This document shows positions 59,955 through 64,000 of a DNA stretch of 64,000 nucleotides, piece by piece (position 1 is the first letter of the stretch; each line of letters begins with the position of its first letter). The stretch spans positions 248,001 through 312,000 of the forward strand of contig NZ_JAGMUK010000054.1 in NCBI RefSeq assembly GCF_019049245.1, given 5' to 3'. A program made the position numbers and the translations under genes. This stretch comes from Streptomyces sp. AC555_RSS877. GTDB taxonomy: Bacteria > Actinomycetota > Actinomycetes > Streptomycetales > Streptomycetaceae. The notes below the pieces were generated by a model that did no database searches, had not been told where the DNA came from, and saw nothing but the letters and a program-made list of their open reading frames with translations.

Positions 59955-61163
59955 ATGCGCTTCCGCCACCCCGACGGCTCCACCGTCCACCTCGCCTACT
60001 GCACCAACGTCCATCCCGCCGAAACCCTCGACGGTGTCCTCGCCCAGCTCCGGGACCACTGCGAGCCCGTCCGCCGGCGCCTCGGACGCGACCGGCTCGG
60101 CATCGGCCTGTGGCTCGCCAAGGACGCCGCCCGCGCCCTCGTCAGCGACCCGTGCTCCCTGCGCGCGCTGCGCACGGAACTCGACCGGCGCGGCCTCGAG
60201 GTCGTCACCCTCAACGGCTTCCCCTACGAGGGCTTCGGCGCCGAAGAGGTCAAGTACCGGGTGTACCGGCCGGACTGGGCCGACCCGGAACGCCTCGACC
60301 ACACCACGGCCCTGGCCCGGGTCCTGGCCGGCCTCCTCCCCGACGACGTCACCGAGGGCAGCATCTCCACACTGCCGCTCGCCTGGCGCACCGCTCTGCC
60401 CTCCACCGACGGCTCGGCGACGGCGGACGGCACGTCCACGGCAGCGCGCGCCGAGACAGCCCGCACCGCCCTGCTCGCCCTCGCCGGACGACTGGACGCC
60501 CTGACGGAGTTGACCGGCCGCTCCATCAGCGTCGGCCTCGAACCCGAACCCGGCTGCGTCGTCGAGACCACCGCCGACGCCCTCGCCCCGCTCACCGCGA
60601 TCGGACACGAGCGCATCGGCATCTGCGTCGACACCTGCCACCTCGCCACCTCCTTCGAAGACCCGCACACCGCCCTGGACGCGCTCACCGGGGCCGGTGT
60701 CCCCGTCGTCAAGTCCCAGCTCTCAGCCGCCCTGCACGCCGAACACCCCCATCTCCCCGAGGTCCGCGAGGCCCTGGCAGCCTTCGACGAACCCCGCTTC
60801 CTGCACCAGACCCGCACCTCCACCGCTGCCGGCCTCCGCGGCACCGACGACCTCGGCGAGGCCCTCAAGGGCGACACGCTGCCCGATTCGGCCCCCTGGC
60901 GTGCCCACTTCCACGTCCCGCTGCACGCGGCCCCCGCCGCGCCCCTGACCTCCACGCTCCCCGTCCTGAAGGCCGCCCTGACCCGGCTCGTGGGCGGACC
61001 GCACCCGCTCACCCGCCACCTGGAGGTCGAGACCTACACCTGGCAGGCGCTCCCGCCCGAGCTGCGGCCCCGCGGCCGTTCCCAGCTCGCCGACGGCATC
61101 GCCGCCGAACTCACCCTGGCCCGGGACCTGTTGACGGACCTCGGCCTGAAGGAGCTCCCATGA
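59955..61163 (+). CDS. eboE: metabolite traffic protein EboE (TIM barrel)
   Basis: The 402-residue protein begins VHLAYCTNVHPAETLDGVLAQL and contains VTLNGFPYEGFGAEEVKYRVYRPDW, SVGLEPEPGCVVETT, IGICVDTCHLATSFEDP and a final HLEVETYTWQALP. These are EboE hallmarks, with xylose-isomerase-like metal-binding positions in the EPEPG and DTCHLA segments. In cyanobacteria the EBO genes are needed to move a scytonemin precursor to the periplasm. The role in Streptomyces is not established. Its stop overlaps the EboF start by four bases. AGTGAGCG is the only, weak, ribosome-site candidate, as expected for a coupled gene. Confidence 0.87.
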   Translation: MRFRHPDGSTVHLAYCTNVHPAETLDGVLAQLRDHCEPVRRRLGRDRLGIGLWLAKDAARALVSDPCSLRALRTELDRRGLEVVTLNGFPYEGFGAEEVKYRVYRPDWADPERLDHTTALARVLAGLLPDDVTEGSISTLPLAWRTALPSTDGSATADGTSTAARAETARTALLALAGRLDALTELTGRSISVGLEPEPGCVVETTADALAPLTAIGHERIGICVDTCHLATSFEDPHTALDALTGAGVPVVKSQLSAALHAEHPHLPEVREALAAFDEPRFLHQTRTSTAAGLRGTDDLGEALKGDTLPDSAPWRAHFHVPLHAAPAAPLTSTLPVLKAALTRLVGGPHPLTRHLEVETYTWQALPPELRPRGRSQLADGIAAELTLARDLLTDLGLKELP

Positions 61164-62557
61164 GCACCCACCGGACCACCCAGGGTCCGACCCCCCTCCT
61201 CGTCCTCGACGTCGTCGGCCTCACCCCCCGTCTCCTCGACCACATGCCCCACCTCAAGGCGCTCGCCCAATCCGGCTCCCGCGCGCCGCTCGGCACCGTC
61301 CTGCCCGCTGTCACCTGCGCCGCCCAGTCCACCTTCCTGACCGGCACCCACCCCGGCGAGCACGGCATCGTCGGCAACGGCTGGTACTTCCGCGAACTCG
61401 GCGAGGTACTCCTGTGGCGTCAGCACAACGGACTGGTCGCCGGAGACAAACTCTGGGACGCCGCCCGCCGCGCGCACCCCGGCTACACGGTCGCCAACAT
61501 CTGCTGGTGGTACGCCATGGGCGCCGACACCGACATCACCGTCACCCCCCGTCCCGTCTACTACGCCGACGGCCGCAAGGAACCCGACTGCTACACGCGG
61601 CCCGCCGCCCTCCACGACGAACTCACTGGGAAACTCGGCACCTTCCCCCTCTTCCACTTCTGGGGACCCGGCGCGGACCTGGTCTCCAGCCGCTGGATCA
61701 TCGACGCGACCCGCCACATCATCCGCACCCGCCACCCCGACCTGACACTCTGCTACCTCCCCCACCTCGACTACGACCTGCAGCGCTTCGGCCCCGACGA
61801 CCCGCGCTCCCTGAAGGCCGCCGCCGACCTGGACGCGGCCATGGCCCCGCTTCTGGACGACGCCCGAGCCGAGGGCCGTACCGTCGTCGCCCTGTCCGAG
61901 TACGGCATCACCCGCGTGGACCGCCCCGTCGACATCAACCGCGCCCTGCGCCGCGCAGGGCTTTTGGAGGTGCACACCCAGGACGGCATGGAGTACCTCG
62001 ACCCGATGGCCTCCCGCGCCTTCGCCGTCGCCGACCACCAGATCGCCCACGTGTACGTCCGCCGGCCCGAAGACCTCGACGCGACGCGGGCCGCCCTCGA
62101 CGGCCTGCCCGGCATCGAGCAACTCCTGGACGACCAGGGCAAGAAGGCCCACCACCTCGACCATCCGCGCTCCGGCGAGTTCGTCGCCGTCGCGGAGCCG
62201 GACGCCTGGTTCACGTACTACTACTGGCTCGACGACGCCCGCGCGCCCGACTTCGCGCAGCTGGTCGAGATCCACCGCAAACCCGGCTACGACCCGGTCG
62301 AACTGTTCATGGACCCGCTCGACCCCTATGTGAAGGTGAAGGCGGCCACGGCACTGGCCCGCAAGAAGCTCGGCATGCGCTACCGCATGGCGGTCGTGCC
62401 GCTGGATCCCTCACCTATTCGCGGCAGCCACGGCCGCCTTCCCGCGAGCGACGACGACGGTCCGCTCCTCATCTGCTCCACCCCCCGCGCTGTCGGAGAC
62501 CGCGTGGCGGCCACCGACGTGAAAGCACTGCTGCTCCACCTGTCCGGTCTGTCCTGA
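61160..62557 (+). CDS. nucleotide pyrophosphatase/phosphodiesterase family protein (EboF-like)
   Basis: The 465-residue protein belongs to the alkaline-phosphatase superfamily, NPP group. The metal Asp lies in LLVLDVVGLTPRLLDHMP and the Thr nucleophile in LPAVTCAAQSTFLTGTHPGEHGIVGNGW. Asp and His ligands lie in YLPHLDYDLQRFGP, and further ones in FAVADHQIAHVYV. It cleaves phosphodiester or phosphate bonds, and in EBO clusters it is EboF. No signal peptide is visible, so it is predicted cytoplasmic, unlike classical NPPs. It is the last tightly overlapping gene of the operon; the next start is 58 bases on. Confidence 0.86.
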   Translation: MSTHRTTQGPTPLLVLDVVGLTPRLLDHMPHLKALAQSGSRAPLGTVLPAVTCAAQSTFLTGTHPGEHGIVGNGWYFRELGEVLLWRQHNGLVAGDKLWDAARRAHPGYTVANICWWYAMGADTDITVTPRPVYYADGRKEPDCYTRPAALHDELTGKLGTFPLFHFWGPGADLVSSRWIIDATRHIIRTRHPDLTLCYLPHLDYDLQRFGPDDPRSLKAAADLDAAMAPLLDDARAEGRTVVALSEYGITRVDRPVDINRALRRAGLLEVHTQDGMEYLDPMASRAFAVADHQIAHVYVRRPEDLDATRAALDGLPGIEQLLDDQGKKAHHLDHPRSGEFVAVAEPDAWFTYYYWLDDARAPDFAQLVEIHRKPGYDPVELFMDPLDPYVKVKAATALARKKLGMRYRMAVVPLDPSPIRGSHGRLPASDDDGPLLICSTPRAVGDRVAATDVKALLLHLSGLS

Positions 62558-62569
62558 CTGGTCACCAGT
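62557..62569. promoter_or_regulatory. 13-base palindrome between EboF-like gene and last isomerase
   Basis: ACTGGTCACCAGT is a perfect palindrome around a central C and starts at the last base of the EboF-like stop codon. A related CACTCACCACTG lies 6 bases on. It could be an operator or a mild transcript structure; there is no further evidence. Confidence 0.3.
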
Positions 62570-62615
62570 GAAGCACTCACCACTGACAACGCCCTCCCAC
62601 CACGAGGAGTTCCAG

Positions 62616-63689
62616 ATGAGCCGCACACCCCGCACCACCGCGACGAGCAAGGCGCACGACCCCGAACTCACCCACCGCCTCACCAGACGAGGCATGCTCG
62701 GCGTGGCCGCCGGAACCACCGCCGCCGCACTGCTCGGCGCCGCGGCGGCCCCCGCCACCGCCGCCACAACCGCCGCGACCGGTACCGCGACCTCCGCCGC
62801 CGGCCGGGGCCGCCCCGTCCTGCCGCCCGGGCGGCTCGGGATCCAGCTGTACAGCCTGCGCGACAAGGTCTCCACGCTGGGCTTCGCCCCCGTCTTCGCC
62901 GAGCTCGAGAAGTACGGCTACGACGAGGTCGAGTTCGCCGGCTACACCCAGGGCTCGGCCGGTCGGATCACGCTCGCCCAGCTCAAGCGGCTGGCCAGGA
63001 ACCACGGCCTGAACCCGATCGGCAGCCACGTCGGCTACTACTCCAGCGACCCGAACGCCTACACCTTCGCCCAGAACCTCACCAAGGTCCTCGACGACGC
63101 CCAGGCCCTCGGCCTCAAGCACATCGGCACCGCCGCCGGCCCGTTCCGCTACGGCTCCACCGTGGACGCCTGGAAGCGCGCGGCCGAGGACTTCAACACC
63201 TACGGTGCGGCGGCCAGGGCGCGCGGCATGAAGTTCTACCAGCACAACCACTCCGAGGAGTTCTCCTTCGCCACCGACAACCCCAAGGTCCGGCTGTACG
63301 ACGTGCTGCTCGCCGAGACCGACCCCGACCTGGTGTTCCTGGAGATGGACATCTTCTGGGCGTACTCGGGCCAGTTCCGCTTCTCGAAGCGGCCCGACGG
63401 CACGCCCGCGCCCTTCGAACCCCTCGACTACGTCCTCAAGCAGCCCCACCGCTACCCGCTCTTCCACGTCAAGGACGGTGAGAGCGACCCGGCGAACCAG
63501 TACGGCTACCGCATGACCGACGTCGGTGACGGCGACATCGACTACCAGCGGTTCATCTCCGCCGTGACCCGGCTGCGCGGCCAACGGCTCGCCCACCACT
63601 GGCAGGCCGAGCACGACAACCCGACCGAGTCCTTCACGTTCGCACGGCGTTCGAGCGCACATCTGCACTCGCTGCGCGAGAAGTGCTGA
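62616..63689 (+). CDS. Tat-exported TIM-barrel sugar isomerase/epimerase
   Basis: The 357-residue protein has a twin-arginine signal (LTRRGMLGVAAGTTAAALLGAAAAPATA) and an AP endonuclease 2/xylose-isomerase-like barrel: LGIQLYSLRDKVSTLGFAPVFAELEKYGYDEVEFAGY, MKFYQHNHSEEFSF, VFLEMDIFWAYS, YPLFHVKDGE and GDGDIDYQRF. Metal ligands Glu, His and Asp are in place. It acts outside the membrane, unlike the other isomerases in the window. The ATG at 62616 follows CACGAGGAG; an in-frame ATG at 62568 is inside the palindrome region and less likely. It ends the gene series before a strong terminator. Confidence 0.88.
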   Translation: MSRTPRTTATSKAHDPELTHRLTRRGMLGVAAGTTAAALLGAAAAPATAATTAATGTATSAAGRGRPVLPPGRLGIQLYSLRDKVSTLGFAPVFAELEKYGYDEVEFAGYTQGSAGRITLAQLKRLARNHGLNPIGSHVGYYSSDPNAYTFAQNLTKVLDDAQALGLKHIGTAAGPFRYGSTVDAWKRAAEDFNTYGAAARARGMKFYQHNHSEEFSFATDNPKVRLYDVLLAETDPDLVFLEMDIFWAYSGQFRFSKRPDGTPAPFEPLDYVLKQPHRYPLFHVKDGESDPANQYGYRMTDVGDGDIDYQRFISAVTRLRGQRLAHHWQAEHDNPTESFTFARRSSAHLHSLREKC

Positions 63690-63702
63690 CGGCGCTCGCA
63701 CC

Positions 63703-63748
63703 CGCGTGAGGCGGCCCTCCCCGGTCCTGGGGAGGGCCGCCTCACGCG
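63703..63748. terminator. very strong bidirectional terminator
   Basis: A perfect 20-bp stem (arms 63703-63722 and 63729-63748, starting CGCGTGAGG and ending CCTCACGCG) closes a six-base loop GGTCCT. It lies 14 bases after the last isomerase and faces the convergent MFS gene, so it should end transcription from both directions. Confidence 0.85.
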
Positions 63749-63803
63749 TGCCGCCTCATCCGTCGCTGCCGCGCCGTCCGGTGCGACGGGGCCGGCCGTC
63801 ATG

Positions 63804-64000
63804 TCACGCCATCTCCTCACCGAGCGGGTGCGGGTTGGGAGCGATGTGCCGGGCCTGCGGCCTGCCCGGTGCCTTCAGGAAGAGCGCCAATACCGCGGAG
63901 GCCAGACCGATGCAGCCCGCTATGACGAACGCGCCCTCGTAGTCCCACACGTTGACCACGACCGCGCCCATCCCCGATCCCACGAGCCCCGAGATCAGCT
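63804..64000 (-). CDS. MFS transporter, C-terminal end (partial)
   Basis: The last 64 codons of a minus-strand gene are visible, ending with TGA at 63804-63806. The peptide has two transmembrane segments (LISGLVGSGMGAVVV and AFVIAGCIGLASAVLALFL) separated by a short loop VNVWDYEG, followed by a charged tail APGRPQARHIAPNPHPLGEEMA. This is the usual ending of a 12-helix major facilitator protein (helices 11 and 12). The substrate cannot be told. Confidence 0.7.
   Translation of the reverse strand, partial: LISGLVGSGMGAVVVNVWDYEGAFVIAGCIGLASAVLALFLKAPGRPQARHIAPNPHPLGEEMA

Overview
The window is a stretch of high-GC actinobacterial chromosome, almost certainly Streptomyces. Third codon positions are nearly all G or C, genes start freely with GTG or TTG, ATGA stop/start overlaps are common, two genes carry the rare TTA codon, and a canonical CebR box sits among cellulase genes. 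I see no rRNA, tRNA, CRISPR array, transposase or integrase.

Layout. (1) 1-2.8 kb: housekeeping ends and small genes (pterin dehydratase tail, methyltransferase, DUF1579-like protein, a WYL regulator divergent from two small genes). (2) 2.8-14.3 kb: a plant cell-wall degradation island with rhamnogalacturonan lyase (PL11), xyloglucanase (GH74-CBM2), GH48 cellobiohydrolase, GH5 cellulase and GH6 cellobiohydrolase, all secreted. The GH48 and GH5 genes diverge from a spacer with two CebR-type operators. (3) 14.3-32.4 kb: mixed metabolism and regulation (PhyH-like dioxygenase, His-rich methyltransferase, membrane glycosyltransferase, a large HTH-nSTAND-WD40-like ATPase, SDR, GH75 chitosanase, aldo/keto reductase, acyl-CoA synthetase, MFS pump with Lrp regulator, LysR with BASS transporter, a secreted propeller-like protein and a LamG gene remnant). 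(4) 32.4-43.1 kb: a formate module with FdhD, an NAD-linked formate dehydrogenase whose catalytic chain is split over two separated genes, an OFA-type oxalate/formate transporter with its tiny partner protein, and a GntR regulator whose likely operators lie before its own gene and before the dehydrogenase operon. (5) 43.6-55.1 kb: ROK repressor, an RbsABC-type sugar importer, Gfo/Idh/MocA oxidoreductase, TIM-barrel isomerase, sorbosone/glucose dehydrogenase-like exoprotein and ThuA-DUF1080 protein, consistent with uptake and 3-keto-sugar-type catabolism. (6) 55.3-63.7 kb: a tightly overlapping EBO-type cluster (myo-inositol-phosphate-synthase-like enzyme, UbiA prenyltransferase, isomerase, EboA, EboB, EboE, EboF) followed by a Tat-exported isomerase, closed by a 20-bp-stem terminator. 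The 3' end of an MFS gene enters from the right edge.

Beyond the genes, the most striking signal is a dispersed family of short, relatively AT-rich, often palindromic islands sharing a core close to GTATGCGGTCGACTG. One 15-mer occurs identically at 624 (+) and 18490 (-), and relatives recur every few kilobases, mostly inside genes, where they coincide with clusters of otherwise rare synonymous codons (GTA, CGT, CGA, GAT, GCA, ACA, ATA). This looks like selection on DNA sequence inside coding regions and is the best candidate here for something undescribed. A second candidate is the EBO-type cluster itself, where the usual sugar-phosphate cyclase appears replaced by an inositol-phosphate-synthase-like enzyme.
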